64,000 bases of DNA from CBDCRK01 sp965220955 (GCA_965220955.1 CBDCRK010000017.1:124001-188000), one strand, 5' to 3'. Shown: positions 40,851-49,719, numbered from the stretch's first letter. Numbers and translations are program-made. The notes: generated by a model not told the origin, from the letters alone.

Positions 40851-41047
40851 TCAGGATAGAGAAGCGGCGAGTCGGGCTTCAGTGCTTCCTCAGGATCCAA
40901 GACAGTTGGCAGGGGTTCATATTCAACCTCCACAAGCTCCAGGGCATCCTCAAGGAGGTACTTGTTGCGGGCAACCATGGCAACCAGAGGTTCCCCTATA
41001 TACTTGACTTCTCCCCTGGGCAAAGCGAGGCTGAAGTGAGTCAGCCA
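40847..41047 (-). pseudogene. Internal fragment of a CoxL-type large-subunit gene (inverted)
   Basis: On the minus strand the frame reads HFSLALPRGEVKYIGEPLVA, MVARNKYLLEDALELVEVEY and LKPDSPLLYPEWGDN. This corresponds to residues about 95-165 of molybdenum-hydroxylase large subunits (compare ARFVGEAVAAVLASDRYVAE in the gene at 17282). It is diverged from that gene and therefore a different paralogue. A stop precedes it and the fragment ends at the joint with the VOC stub, so it is a piece inserted by illegitimate recombination. Confidence 0.65.
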
Positions 41048-41099
41048 TCAGCTGTCAGCCCTGGAGTTGAACTATCCGATTTCCCAGGGGGCCATGTGC

Positions 41100-41465
41100 T
41101 CACTCCACCTCCATCTCCACTTCCACCAGCGGGCTTCCCTCGACCCAAGCATCCAGGTCTCTGTTGCCGCCAAGCTTCTGGTGGATTCTAGCTATGAGGT
41201 CCCGGCGCTGGGCCTTATCCAGGATGGGCTTCGCTCTGGCCAGCAGGTCGGCTTGCACGCTCTGCTTGAGGTGAAAGGTGAACTCGGGATTAGCAAGCAT
41301 ATTGGCGTACCAGCCGCGTCGCCCAGGTGTGCCCGTAATGTACAACCGGCCCTCAATGTTGTGGAACCATATCTCTTTGCGGCGGAGCTGTCGTGTTTTT
41401 TTGCCTGTGGTGGTGATGTCAATGGTACGGTCACGTTCCAGGGCTTGCTTTATGGTATCGTCCAT
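41100..41465 (-). CDS. Ddn-like/nitroreductase-family deazaflavin (F420)-dependent protein
   Basis: A 121-residue split-barrel protein. AGAGGAAC precedes ATG 41465, so I use that start. The core ITTTGKKTRQLRRKEIWFHN, LYITGTPGRRGWYANMLANP and FHLKQSVQADLLARA match the deazaflavin-dependent nitroreductase family (Ddn/DUF385), which binds F420 or a similar flavin in a split beta-barrel. It is complete in length. The stretch 41499-41889 downstream on the plus strand is otherwise empty apart from a tiny frame noted separately. Confidence 0.8.
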   Translation of the reverse strand: MDDTIKQALERDRTIDITTTGKKTRQLRRKEIWFHNIEGRLYITGTPGRRGWYANMLANPEFTFHLKQSVQADLLARAKPILDKAQRRDLIARIHQKLGGNRDLDAWVEGSPLVEVEMEVE

Positions 41466-41498
41466 AGTCAGTTCCTCTCTTTTGGGTTTCCCCCTCAC

Positions 41499-41889
41499 GA
41501 TAGTCCGCGGCGAACTCGTGAACGAATATACCGAATAGCACTTTCGCCTCTTACTCTGTTTGCCATATGAACTGTGTTATGACAACGTTGTAGGATCAAT
41601 TAGCAGTTCGGTTCCAATATTCATAGAGACCTCCTCCAGACAAACTGCATACCTAATCGTCTTTATCCATTCTCTTTAAAGCCTCTGGAACAACATAATC
41701 ACCTTGAACGGATACTGAGCATTGCTAAACAAAGGGGGAGAAATTTCACTGTAAAATGGGAAAGCCCTGTGTAAACAGGAACTTCCAGCAATAATGCGTT
41801 CTCACTTTTTCATCTAAAAATCACCAACAAAAATGGCAGACCTATTTTTTCTTTAAGCCCTTAACCTGCTGGCTCTTGCACGAAAAGCT
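41499..41889. other. Gene-poor gap with one ribosome-site-led 15-codon stub
   Basis: On the minus strand GGAGGAGG precedes ATG 41624 and the short frame MNIGTELLIDPTTLS ends at 41577. The strong ribosome site before such a short frame suggests the surviving 5' end of a deleted gene; the family is not recognisable. The remaining 250 bases are AT-richer and I see neither genes nor clear hairpins. Confidence 0.3.
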
Positions 41890-42036
41890 ATGAAACTTTG
41901 TGACCTTTCACGGGTACGGTTTGAGTTGAACGGCGTGATTGCCACCTTCCACCGGCCTCATCCTCACAAGGAGGCAAAGCCGTACCAGGTGCGCAACGCG
42001 CGCCGGTTCTTGGAACAAGCGGGAGTGAGTTCATGA
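41890..42036 (+). pseudogene. C-terminal remnant of a HicA-type toxin
   Basis: The frame reads VRFELNGVIATFHRPHPHKE, AKPYQVRNARRFLEQAGV, the second half of the longer HicA form with its characteristic HRPHP segment. The first 30-35 residues, including the catalytic-His GxxH region usual in HicA, are replaced by unrelated MKLCDLS. Its stop overlaps the ATG of the following HicB gene (ATGA), the normal hicA-hicB arrangement. Confidence 0.7.
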
Positions 42037-42367
42037 ACACCATGACCTACAGGGGGGATATGCTGCTCGTATTGAGTACAGCGATGAAGATGGCTGCTTT
42101 ATCGGCCATGTGGCCGGCATCCACGATGTGGTGGGCTTTCACGGCGAATCGGTCGCCGGGCTACGCACTGCGTTCGAGGAGGCGGTGGACGATTATCTGG
42201 AGACGTGCAAGAAGTTAGGACGCAAGCCGCAGAAGCCATATTCTGGAAAGCTGATGCTGCGTCTTCCCTCGGATGTCCATGCCGCAGTGGCCGTGGCCGC
42301 CGAAGTGAGCGGCCAAAGCATCAACCAGTGGGCTGCTGAGGCTTTGGCAAAGGCTGCCCATGGCTAG
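42033..42367 (+). pseudogene. HicB antitoxin with a G-tract frameshift
   Basis: The gene starts at ATG 42033 (MNTMTYRG) and shifts frame at a run of six G (42052-42057). With four or seven G the frame would continue as YAARIEYSDEDGCFIGHVAG, then VVGFHGESVAGLRTAFEEAV, as in full HicB. The C-terminal part, from about 42110, is intact and includes a ribbon-helix-helix domain (KLMLRLPSDVHAAVAVAAEV, SINQWAAEALAKA). As it stands the antitoxin is not made full-length unless slippage occurs. Confidence 0.75.
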
Positions 42368-42510
42368 CAAGTTAACCAGTGGCTCACAGCCATAGACTCA
42401 ACAGCCCTTAAGCCTGTGGGTGCAGGAGATACCAGATGTTTTCTGCTTTGAGTTGGCACTCCACTTTGCTAAAAGTAATCGTCACATACTAATAAAGGAG
42501 GAGGTGCCTC

Positions 42511-42903
42511 ATGCCCAAACGTGAAATCATTATTCCCAAAGGAATGGAGAACCTGCACGAAAAGTTCCACTATTGCCCGGGTATCAAGGTGGGAAATACC
42601 TTGTATATTGCCGGCCAAGTAGGCCGTGATGAAAATCTGCAGGTGATTGAAGGCGCAGAAGCCCAGTTTGTCCAAGCCTTTGAAAATGTCAAGAAGATCC
42701 TTAGTGCGGCGGGCGCTACGTTTGATGATGTAGTCGAAATGATAACTTACCATACGGATATGCGTTATCTTGCTCTTTTTATGCAAGTCAAAGATCGTTA
42801 TTTCACCCAGAACTATCCCACTTGGACAGGTATTGGTACACCAGCTCTAGCTATGCCAGGGCTGTTAGTAGAGATCAAATGCATGGCTATCCTTGATAGC
42901 TAA
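42511..42903 (+). CDS. RidA/YjgF-family protein
   Basis: A 130-residue trimer-forming protein of the Rid (YjgF/YER057c/UK114) family, whose classical members hydrolyse reactive enamines/imines. Recognisable parts are VGNTLYIAGQVGRDENLQVI, AQFVQAFENVKKILSAAGAT and GIGTPALAMPGLLVEIKCMA. The arginine that classical RidA uses for deamination is expected in the segment before ALAMPG and is not seen, so it may belong to a non-deaminase Rid branch linked to catabolic pathways. AAAGGAGGAGGTG is a very strong ribosome site. Confidence 0.87.
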   Translation: MPKREIIIPKGMENLHEKFHYCPGIKVGNTLYIAGQVGRDENLQVIEGAEAQFVQAFENVKKILSAAGATFDDVVEMITYHTDMRYLALFMQVKDRYFTQNYPTWTGIGTPALAMPGLLVEIKCMAILDS

Positions 42904-42922
42904 GGGCTATCCTTAGATAGCT
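42885..42922. repeat. Tandem palindromic repeat at the end of the RidA gene
   Basis: GGCTATCCTTGATAGCT (42885-42901) is repeated as GGCTATCCTTAGATAGCT (42905-42922). Each unit can fold as a GCTATC/GATAGC hairpin. The first copy includes the end of the coding region, so the array arose by duplicating the gene's 3' end. Confidence 0.6.
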
Positions 42923-43016
42923 GGATAGTTAATAGTGGTATCTTCATTTTTCTTGACAGTCCTGAGGGAGGTGTGGTAGGGCCACAAATTAGGCACAGTC
43001 CAACGGAGGGGTCCAT

Positions 43017-43238
43017 ATGGATAAGAAAGAAATTGTTGCAGCCAAGCTTGCCGAATGGGGCCTTAAACTCAGCAATAGCGAACTCGAGCAGTTAGTCCCC
43101 GCTTATGAAAACCTGCTCCGCTGGCAGGCAGTCCTGGAGGAGATGCTGCGCTCACGCCAGATCGCCGACGGCATGAGCTATCCCGAGAGTGAACCCTTGC
43201 TTATTCACGCTATTGAGAGGAAAGGATCACCCCAATGA
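43017..43238 (+). CDS. GatC/AtzG-like small subunit, copy A
   Basis: A 73-residue helical protein (MDKKEIVAAKLAEWGLKLSN, ELEQLVPAYENLLRWQAVLE) ending in an extended YPESEPLLIHAIERKG tail. The layout of two helices plus a belt-like tail is that of GatC and of AtzG, the small partner of the AtzE hydrolase. Its stop overlaps the ATG of the amidase gene that follows, so the two are translationally coupled. A near copy lies at 47968-48183. GGAGGGG precedes the start. Confidence 0.75.
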   Translation: MDKKEIVAAKLAEWGLKLSNSELEQLVPAYENLLRWQAVLEEMLRSRQIADGMSYPESEPLLIHAIERKGSPQ

Positions 43239-44635
43239 GTGCTGCCAAAGAACTTATTTATGCTCCCATTTCGCAGGTGGCTGAGCGGATTAAGCATAAG
43301 GAGGTTTCCCCAGTCGAGGTCACCGAAGGGATGCTTTCCCGGATTGAGGAGCTGGAGCCAACAATCCATGCCTTCTACACCATTTTCAGGGATGAGGTTG
43401 TGGCTGCGGCGCGCCAGGCTGAATCTGAGATCCAGCGGGGGGAATATAGGGGACCGCTGCACGGCATTCCCATTGGCATCAAGGACATCTATGAGTGTGG
43501 CCGTACCACCTGTGGCTCTAAGCCTCTAGATAACTATATAGCAGAGAAAGACTGCACCTCGGTGGCCAAGCTTAAGGAGGCCGGGGCACTGATTCTGGGC
43601 AAGACGGCCACCTATGAGTTTGCCTATGGGTTTCCCACTACTCAGTCCTATTTTAAGCCTACGCATAACCCCTGGAATCTAGCCCGCGATGCTGGCGGTT
43701 CCAGCAGCGGCACAGCGGCATCCGTAGCTGCTGGCATGGCCTATGCGGGTATGGGGTCCTGCACTGGGGGATCGATTCGCTGGCCAGCCTACTGCTGTGG
43801 GATTGTGGGGCTCAAAGCCACCTACGGCCGAGTAAGCCGCGCTGGCGTCTATCCGCTCTCCTGGAGTTTGGACCATGCGGGTCCACTGGCGCGGACGGTA
43901 ACCGATGCAGCGCTTATGCTGCAGGGTTGCGCTGGCTACGATCCGCTGGACCCGGCTTCGGCCAACGTTCCGGTTCCGGACTTCAGCGAAAAGCTTGGTC
44001 GGGATATCAAGGGCATGCGTATTGGCCTTCTGCGCTCGGTCTATGAAGACAACTGTGATGCCAAAATCCTGGGGCCCTACAATGAGGCGGTCAAAGAGTT
44101 TGAGAAGCTGGGGGCAAAGATAGTGGATGTTCCCTGCATCACGCTAACCCAGATGCAAGCCATTGAATTCCCGGGCCTGTTTGCGGACTGCGCTGCCGTT
44201 CACCTGGACAATGTGCGCAACCGAGGGGATGACTATAACCCCCATGCCAAGCTGTATGTGGCCTACGGTCTTCTTGTGAGCGGAGTTTACTACCTACTAG
44301 GCACTCGTGCTCGGGCACAGGTCCGCAATGATCTGATGCAGGCCCTGGAAACCAATGTTGACGTGCTCATGCTGCCGACCGCTGGGATTCCGGCGGGGCT
44401 TATTCCGGAGGAATCCCCTGGCCTCAACCTTGTGGTGACGGACTTTGCTGCCTATACACCCATCTTCAACTTTACAGGATTGCCTGCGCTTCAGGTGCCC
44501 TGTGGCTTTAACAGCGACAGCCTTCCGGTGGGCTTACAGATTGCAGGGAAGCCTTTTGATGAGGCCACCATCTTCCAGGTTGCTTATGCTTACGAGCAGG
44601 CTTGTGCCTGGCATAAGCAGCACCCTGAACTCTAG
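43235..44635 (+). CDS. Amidase-signature hydrolase (AtzE/GatA-like), copy A
   Basis: A 466-residue amidase with K83 (IGIKDIYEC), the serine cluster GGSSSGTAAS at 154-163 and nucleophile S180 in TGGSIRWPA. The GWALD-type loops and C-terminal PCGFNSDSLPVGLQIAGKPF are normal. The small subunit is encoded immediately upstream with a 4-base overlap. The nearly colinear paralogue at 48186 has the same length. Together with the isochorismatase-like hydrolase these enzymes could form a ureido- or carbamoyl-group degradation route; that is inference. Confidence 0.9.
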   Translation: MSAAKELIYAPISQVAERIKHKEVSPVEVTEGMLSRIEELEPTIHAFYTIFRDEVVAAARQAESEIQRGEYRGPLHGIPIGIKDIYECGRTTCGSKPLDNYIAEKDCTSVAKLKEAGALILGKTATYEFAYGFPTTQSYFKPTHNPWNLARDAGGSSSGTAASVAAGMAYAGMGSCTGGSIRWPAYCCGIVGLKATYGRVSRAGVYPLSWSLDHAGPLARTVTDAALMLQGCAGYDPLDPASANVPVPDFSEKLGRDIKGMRIGLLRSVYEDNCDAKILGPYNEAVKEFEKLGAKIVDVPCITLTQMQAIEFPGLFADCAAVHLDNVRNRGDDYNPHAKLYVAYGLLVSGVYYLLGTRARAQVRNDLMQALETNVDVLMLPTAGIPAGLIPEESPGLNLVVTDFAAYTPIFNFTGLPALQVPCGFNSDSLPVGLQIAGKPFDEATIFQVAYAYEQACAWHKQHPEL

Positions 44636-44687
44636 TACTTCATTCCTTGATGTCAGGAGTGCCCTGGATTTTTTTGCCAGAGTGATT

Positions 44688-45398
44688 ATGCAGGATCTTA
44701 CTGGCACAACCGGCAAAGGAGTTAAGATTGCGCTCATTGACAGCGGGGTGAATCCTCATCATTCCCATGTTGAGCGGGTGGCCGGAGGCATCCATTTTTT
44801 TCTTGACCAGACGGAAACCCTCAGGCAGGACCAAGATTTTCTTGATCGTCTTGGTCATGGCACTGCTCTTGCCGGCATTGTGCGGGCCAAGGCCCCCGAA
44901 GCCGAACTCTATGCCGTAAAGATCTTTTACGATCGGCTGGCCACTTCCTTTCCAGTACTGGAAGAAGCGCTTCTTTGGTCCATCCATTATGGCATTAAGG
45001 TCATCAACTTGAGCCTGGGAACTAACAATCCTCAACATCAAGAAAAACTTGAGCAAGTTGTGTCAAAGGCGAGGGCGGCGGGCGCTATTATTGTTGCTTC
45101 TGCTCCTCCTACGGGAGCCGAGTGGCTTCCCGCCGCCCTCCCGGGAGTTGTCGGGGTAGCTGGAGATAACCGTTGCGGTTGGGCACAGTATCTATACCTG
45201 GCTGAGGATCCAATTCCCTTTCGCGCTCATCCCTGTCCCCGGCCGCTTCCCGGACCCGCGCAAAGGCGTAACTTCCGCGGTCATAGCTTTGCTTCCGCTC
45301 ATCTGACTTCTGAGATTGCCCGGCTGGTAGAAACAAACCCTTCCCTTACTAGCGAGAAGGCAAAGGCTTATCTTATTGACACTGCCATGGAAACCTAA
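44688..45398 (+). CDS. Minimal subtilisin-like (S8) serine protease
   Basis: I start at ATG 44688; the frame is open upstream into the amidase gene only by chance, and no strong ribosome site helps. The 236-residue product is just the catalytic domain, with D18 in ALIDSGVNP, H57 in RLGHGTALAG and S200 in RGHSFASAH. The usual GTS box reads GHS. There is no signal peptide or propeptide, so it probably acts in the cytoplasm. It is sandwiched between the two amidase modules and the ThDP enzyme gene. Its target is unknown. Confidence 0.8.
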   Translation: MQDLTGTTGKGVKIALIDSGVNPHHSHVERVAGGIHFFLDQTETLRQDQDFLDRLGHGTALAGIVRAKAPEAELYAVKIFYDRLATSFPVLEEALLWSIHYGIKVINLSLGTNNPQHQEKLEQVVSKARAAGAIIVASAPPTGAEWLPAALPGVVGVAGDNRCGWAQYLYLAEDPIPFRAHPCPRPLPGPAQRRNFRGHSFASAHLTSEIARLVETNPSLTSEKAKAYLIDTAMET

Positions 45399-45536
45399 CA
45401 GACTCAGGGCTGTATATGTGAGGGAGTGGGAGGCTGTATCTAAGAGTACGAAGAACCTAACCCACAAAGCCTTGGAGGATTTTTAGGGAGAAAAAGGGTT
45501 GTTTATCTTCGGAATAAAAACACAGGAGGTGGTGTT

Positions 45537-47975
45537 ATGAAGTCAGCATCACCCAGGGCAATTGAGTTGGCGGGCCAGGAGAGGCGGTGGGACATCTATG
45601 ATATCCAGATGCTGGAGCGCATCCAAAAACGAGTCCTTTGGCTTTCGACCTATATGGTCCACCATGCCAATTTTATCCGTCCTAACCCCGATGGTATGAA
45701 AGTGGGCGGCCATGAGGCTAGCTCAGCCTCTGTGGTCACTCTGATGACGGCGCTTTATTTTTATTTTTTGCGCCGGGGAGACCTGGTTTCTGTCAAACCC
45801 CATGCCTCGCCGGTCTTTCATGCTATCCAGCTCTTGCGGGGAGTTATTCCCCCAGAAAAGCTCAAAGCCTTTCGCCAGTATGGCGGTATTCAGGCTTATC
45901 CTTCCCGAACCAAGGATCCCGACGAGGTCGATTTCTCCACGGGCTCGGTTGGCCTGGGAGCGGTAGCATCCCTCTTTGGCGCTTTAGTACGGGATTATCT
46001 GCTTGACCATTTTGAGGAGGAGGCCAGCCCGCCCGGGGCGGGCTGGCACATTGCTCTGGTAGGAGACGCGGAACTGGACGAGGGCAATGTGTGGGAGGCT
46101 TTGGGAGAGGAGTATACCCAGAGGCTCTCCCGGGTTCTGTGGATTGTAGATCTTAACCGGCAGAGTTTGGATCGGGTGGTACCAGACGGACGAGCGCAGC
46201 GGCTGCGCGAGATGTTTCGCGCCAATGGCTGGCGGATTATTGATCTCAAGTATGGAAAAAAACTTGAAGAAGTCTTCCGTAGACCCTATGGCCTAAAAGT
46301 GCGGGCGCAGATCGATGAGATGAGCAATGAGGAATACCAGAGCCTGCTTCTCCAAGACGGTGAGACGGTTCGCAATCGCCTAGTCAACCACGGGGGGAGA
46401 GAAGATGAGGTCATGGCGGAGCTCTTGGAGAGTTATAAGTCTAATGAGGTCCAGGAGCTCCTGGCCAATTTAGGGGGACACGACTTAGAGAGTGTACTGG
46501 AGGCTTATGAAGAAGCGTTGGCCGTAGAGAAACAGCCGGTAGTGATTTTTGCCTACACTATTAAGGGATGGGGCTTACCTTTTGCGGGCAACCCGGCCAA
46601 TCATGCCCGTTTGCTCAAGTCCGAGGAAATAGAAGACCTGCGCCAGGATCTGGGGATTTCTCTGGGGGAAGAGTTCTCGGCTTTTCCTCCGGAGAGTGAG
46701 GATGCCCGCTACATTAATAAAAGTTTGGAAGAAGGAGGATGGAGAGCGAGCCAAGTCTCAAGTCCTCCATTAAAAGAAATTGATATTCCTGTCTCCTTGG
46801 GCGGAGCTTACCAGGGAAGGCTGTCTACCCAGGCCATTTTTGGAAGAATCTTTCTTACTCTGAGTCGCCATCCTCAGGTGGCTCCTCACTTGGCAACCGT
46901 CTCCCCCGATGTCGCCATGTCGACCAACCTGGGAGGGTGGATCCACAAAGTAGGAGTCTACTCACGTCGCCAGATGAAAAATTATTTTAAGGAGCAGGGG
47001 ATCTCGCTTCTCATTGATTGGCGAGAACACCCTGAAGGAAATCACATGGAGCTGGGGATATCCGAGAACAACCTCTTCCTCCTGCTGTCAATGCTGGGTT
47101 TGTCTGATGAGCTTTATGGACAACCCCTTCTTCCCGTTGGGACAGTCTACGACCCTTTTGTGTGTCGGGCGCTCGACGCCTTCATTTACGCTACCTATTC
47201 CCAAGCCAAATTTATTATTGTGGGGACTCCTTCGGGGGTGAGCCTCAGTGCTGAGGGTGGGGCTCATCAGTCTGTTATTACTCCGGGAATCGGAGTGCAG
47301 TTGCCAGGAGTGACCTACTATGAACCGGTTTTTGCCTTGGAGTTGGAGTGGATTCTTCTAGCTGCGCTCAAGGGGCTGCGGGACCGGCAAAAGGGGAAGA
47401 GCGCGTATCTGCGTTTGTCCACCAAACCGGTGGACCAGGATGATTTTAATGTCCTGCTGGCGAAGAGTACAGAGGAAGAGTTGCGTCAGCAGGTTCTTAG
47501 AGGCGGCTACCGGCTGGTGGACTGGCGGGAGGAGAAGGGATATCGGCCCGGGCAGAATGTTGTGCATCTCTTTGTTAGTGGTGTCATGGTTCGTGAGGTG
47601 CTAGCCACAGCTCGCCAGCTTCGTGCTCAAGGCCTCTTTGCCAATGTTTTTAATGTGACCAGTGCGGATCTTCTCTTTCACGACTATTTGGCAGCACAGA
47701 AGGAGAAGATGAGAGGTCAAAAGCGAAACTGTTGGGTGGAAGAGCTTGTTCCTGCTCATGAGAGAAAGGCTCCGGTGGTAACAGTACAGGATGCCCACCC
47801 CCATACTCTCTCCTTTATTGGGGGGGTATTGTCTACGCGAATGATGAACTTAGGGGTGGCAGATTTTGGTCAGTCCGGGTCACAGGCAGATTTATACCGC
47901 ACTTATGGTATTGCAACCGAGAACATTATAGAGGCGGCAGAGTGGATGGTAAAAGAAGGAGGGACCCATGGATAA
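45537..47975 (+). CDS. Pyruvate dehydrogenase E1/transketolase-like ThDP enzyme
   Basis: An 812-residue thiamine-diphosphate enzyme of the homodimeric E1 (AceE)/transketolase class. The ThDP motif is GDAELDEGNVWEALGEE from G176, with N184. The N-terminal region has GGHEASSASVVTLMTALY and STGSVGLGAVASLFGAL. The pyrimidine-binding domain contains TVSPDVAMSTNLGGW, and the C-terminal domain contains FVSGVMVREVLATARQLRAQ. AceE is about 890 residues, so this is a shorter branch. No E2 or E3 gene is nearby, so the enzyme may act as a decarboxylase or ketolase on its own. AGGAGGTGG is an excellent ribosome site. The small-subunit gene downstream overlaps its end by 8 bases. Confidence 0.85.
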   Translation: MKSASPRAIELAGQERRWDIYDIQMLERIQKRVLWLSTYMVHHANFIRPNPDGMKVGGHEASSASVVTLMTALYFYFLRRGDLVSVKPHASPVFHAIQLLRGVIPPEKLKAFRQYGGIQAYPSRTKDPDEVDFSTGSVGLGAVASLFGALVRDYLLDHFEEEASPPGAGWHIALVGDAELDEGNVWEALGEEYTQRLSRVLWIVDLNRQSLDRVVPDGRAQRLREMFRANGWRIIDLKYGKKLEEVFRRPYGLKVRAQIDEMSNEEYQSLLLQDGETVRNRLVNHGGREDEVMAELLESYKSNEVQELLANLGGHDLESVLEAYEEALAVEKQPVVIFAYTIKGWGLPFAGNPANHARLLKSEEIEDLRQDLGISLGEEFSAFPPESEDARYINKSLEEGGWRASQVSSPPLKEIDIPVSLGGAYQGRLSTQAIFGRIFLTLSRHPQVAPHLATVSPDVAMSTNLGGWIHKVGVYSRRQMKNYFKEQGISLLIDWREHPEGNHMELGISENNLFLLLSMLGLSDELYGQPLLPVGTVYDPFVCRALDAFIYATYSQAKFIIVGTPSGVSLSAEGGAHQSVITPGIGVQLPGVTYYEPVFALELEWILLAALKGLRDRQKGKSAYLRLSTKPVDQDDFNVLLAKSTEEELRQQVLRGGYRLVDWREEKGYRPGQNVVHLFVSGVMVREVLATARQLRAQGLFANVFNVTSADLLFHDYLAAQKEKMRGQKRNCWVEELVPAHERKAPVVTVQDAHPHTLSFIGGVLSTRMMNLGVADFGQSGSQADLYRTYGIATENIIEAAEWMVKEGGTHG

Positions 47976-48183
47976 GAAAGAAATCGTTATTGCCAAGCTT
48001 GCCGAATGGGGCATCCAGCTAACCGATAGCGAGCTCGATCAGTTAGTCCCAGCCTATGAAGACTTGCTCCGCGGGCAAGCCGTTATCGAGGATATGCTGC
48101 AATCGCGGAAGATTGCGGACGGAATGATCTTCCCCGAGAGTGAACCACTACTCATCCACGCCATCGACAAGAAAGGATCATAA
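47968..48183 (+). CDS. GatC/AtzG-like small subunit, copy B
   Basis: A 71-residue paralogue of the gene at 43017 with the same plan (MDKKEIVIAKLAEWGIQLTD, ending FPESEPLLIHAIDKKG). It starts within the last codons of the ThDP enzyme gene, so translation is coupled, and the amidase ATG lies 2 bases after its stop. GAAGGAGGG precedes the start. Confidence 0.75.
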   Translation: MDKKEIVIAKLAEWGIQLTDSELDQLVPAYEDLLRGQAVIEDMLQSRKIADGMIFPESEPLLIHAIDKKGS

Positions 48184-48185
48184 CC

Positions 48186-49586
48186 ATGGCTGCTGCACAA
48201 GAGTTGGTTTATGCCCCGATTTCACAGGTTGCTGACCGGATTAAACGCAAAGAAGTTTCTCCGGTTGAGGTTACCGAGTTAATGCTCTCTCGTATTGAAG
48301 AGCTCGAACCCAAGATCAGTGCTTTTTATACGATCTTCAGAGACGATGTTCTTGCCGCTGCCCGTAGTGCTGAAGCTGAGATCCAACGAGGAGAATATCG
48401 AGGTCCACTCCACGGTATCCCTATTGGCATTAAGGACATTTACGAATGCGGACGCACCACCTGTGGTTCCAAGTCTCTTGCTAACTATGTGGCTGAGAAA
48501 GACTGTACTTCGGTAGCCAAACTCAAAGAGGCCGGCGCCCTGGTCCTGGGCAAGACTGCGACCTACGAGTTTGCCTATGGGTTTCCCACTACCCAGTCCT
48601 ATTTCCAGCCCACGCATAACCCCTGGAATCTGGACCACGATGCTGGAGGCTCCAGCAGTGGTACAGCGGCGTCTACCGCGGCTGGTATGGCCTATGCGGG
48701 TATGGGGTCCTGCACTGGGGGATCGATCCGCTGGCCAGCCCAGAGTTGTGGGATTGTGGGGCTCAAAGCTACCTATGGCCGGGTGAGCCGCGCTGGCGTC
48801 TATCCGCTTTCGTGGAGCCTGGATCATACCGGTCCACTGGCCCGGACGGTAACCGATGCGGCGCTCATGCTTCAGGGCTGCGCCGGTTACGACCCTTTGG
48901 ACCCGGCTTCGGCAGATGTTCCGGTTCCGGACTTCACCCAGAAAATCGGCCGGGATATCAGGGGCATGCGAATCGGGCTCCTGCGCTCGGTCTATGAAGA
49001 CAACTGCGATCCGAAAATTCTGGGCCCCTACAACGAAGCGGTCAAAGAATTTGAGAAGCTTGGCGCGGAAATTGTGGATGTACCTTCTATCTCACTAGGC
49101 CAGATGCAGGCTATTGAGTGGCCGAGCTTGTTTGCCGACTGCGCCGCCATTCATGTGGATAATGTGCGGAACCGTGGGGACGACTATAACCCGCATACCA
49201 AGCTGTTTGTGGCCTATGGCCTTCTGATCAGCGGGGTTCACTATTTGCTAACCACCCGCGCTCGGGCACAGGTCCGCAATGACCTGATGCAGGCGCTTAG
49301 CACTAATGTTGACGTGTTGATGCTGCCCACCTCTGGATTTCAGATAGGGCGCATTCTCCAAGAGTCGCCCAAGCTGAACATTATTCTGGAGAACTTTAGC
49401 GTTTATACCCCCATTTTTAACTTTACTGGATTTCCGGCCATCCAGGTGCCCTGTGGCTTTGACAGTGACGGGCTTCCCGTAGGCTTGCAGATTGCCGGCA
49501 AGCCCTTTGACGAAGCCACCATCTGCCAGGTTGGCTACGCCTACGAGCAGGCTATGACTTGGCATAAGCAACATCCGAAACTGTAG
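48186..49586 (+). CDS. Amidase-signature hydrolase (AtzE/GatA-like), copy B
   Basis: A 466-residue paralogue colinear with the amidase at 43235 (same length, long identical blocks such as GPLHGIPIGIKDIYECGRTT and AYGFPTTQSYF). The Lys, serine cluster and nucleophile positions (K83, 154-163, S180) are the same. Differences cluster in the C-terminal half (for example GFQIGRILQESPKLN), which lines the substrate site in amidases, so the copies probably differ in specificity. It is coupled to its small subunit. Confidence 0.9.
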   Translation: MAAAQELVYAPISQVADRIKRKEVSPVEVTELMLSRIEELEPKISAFYTIFRDDVLAAARSAEAEIQRGEYRGPLHGIPIGIKDIYECGRTTCGSKSLANYVAEKDCTSVAKLKEAGALVLGKTATYEFAYGFPTTQSYFQPTHNPWNLDHDAGGSSSGTAASTAAGMAYAGMGSCTGGSIRWPAQSCGIVGLKATYGRVSRAGVYPLSWSLDHTGPLARTVTDAALMLQGCAGYDPLDPASADVPVPDFTQKIGRDIRGMRIGLLRSVYEDNCDPKILGPYNEAVKEFEKLGAEIVDVPSISLGQMQAIEWPSLFADCAAIHVDNVRNRGDDYNPHTKLFVAYGLLISGVHYLLTTRARAQVRNDLMQALSTNVDVLMLPTSGFQIGRILQESPKLNIILENFSVYTPIFNFTGFPAIQVPCGFDSDGLPVGLQIAGKPFDEATICQVGYAYEQAMTWHKQHPKL

Positions 49587-49640
49587 TGCTTCACTATGGC
49601 TGCTTTTTCACCCCCATCCTAACCTTAATCCCCCCTATAT

Positions 49641-49719
49641 CCCCCCTTTGTTAAAGGGGGGAAGCGCGTAGCGCGGGGGGCTTTTCTTTGGGCAACAGCG
49701 AGTTGCTAGTGTTGTTTGT
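49641..49719. repeat. Hairpin plus dispersed repeat, copy 2
   Basis: CCCCCCTTT-gtt-AAAGGGGGG (49641-49661) is a perfect 9-bp hairpin, followed by the 59-base block that matches 19741-19800. It lies between two convergent genes and could serve as a bidirectional transcription end, but its recurrence in the window marks it as a dispersed repeat. Confidence 0.65.

Noticed and set aside
43017..49586. RiPP or cyanobactin-type cluster suggested by the subtilase
   Set aside because: No precursor peptide, YcaO or transporter gene is present; the neighbours are amidases and a ThDP enzyme.
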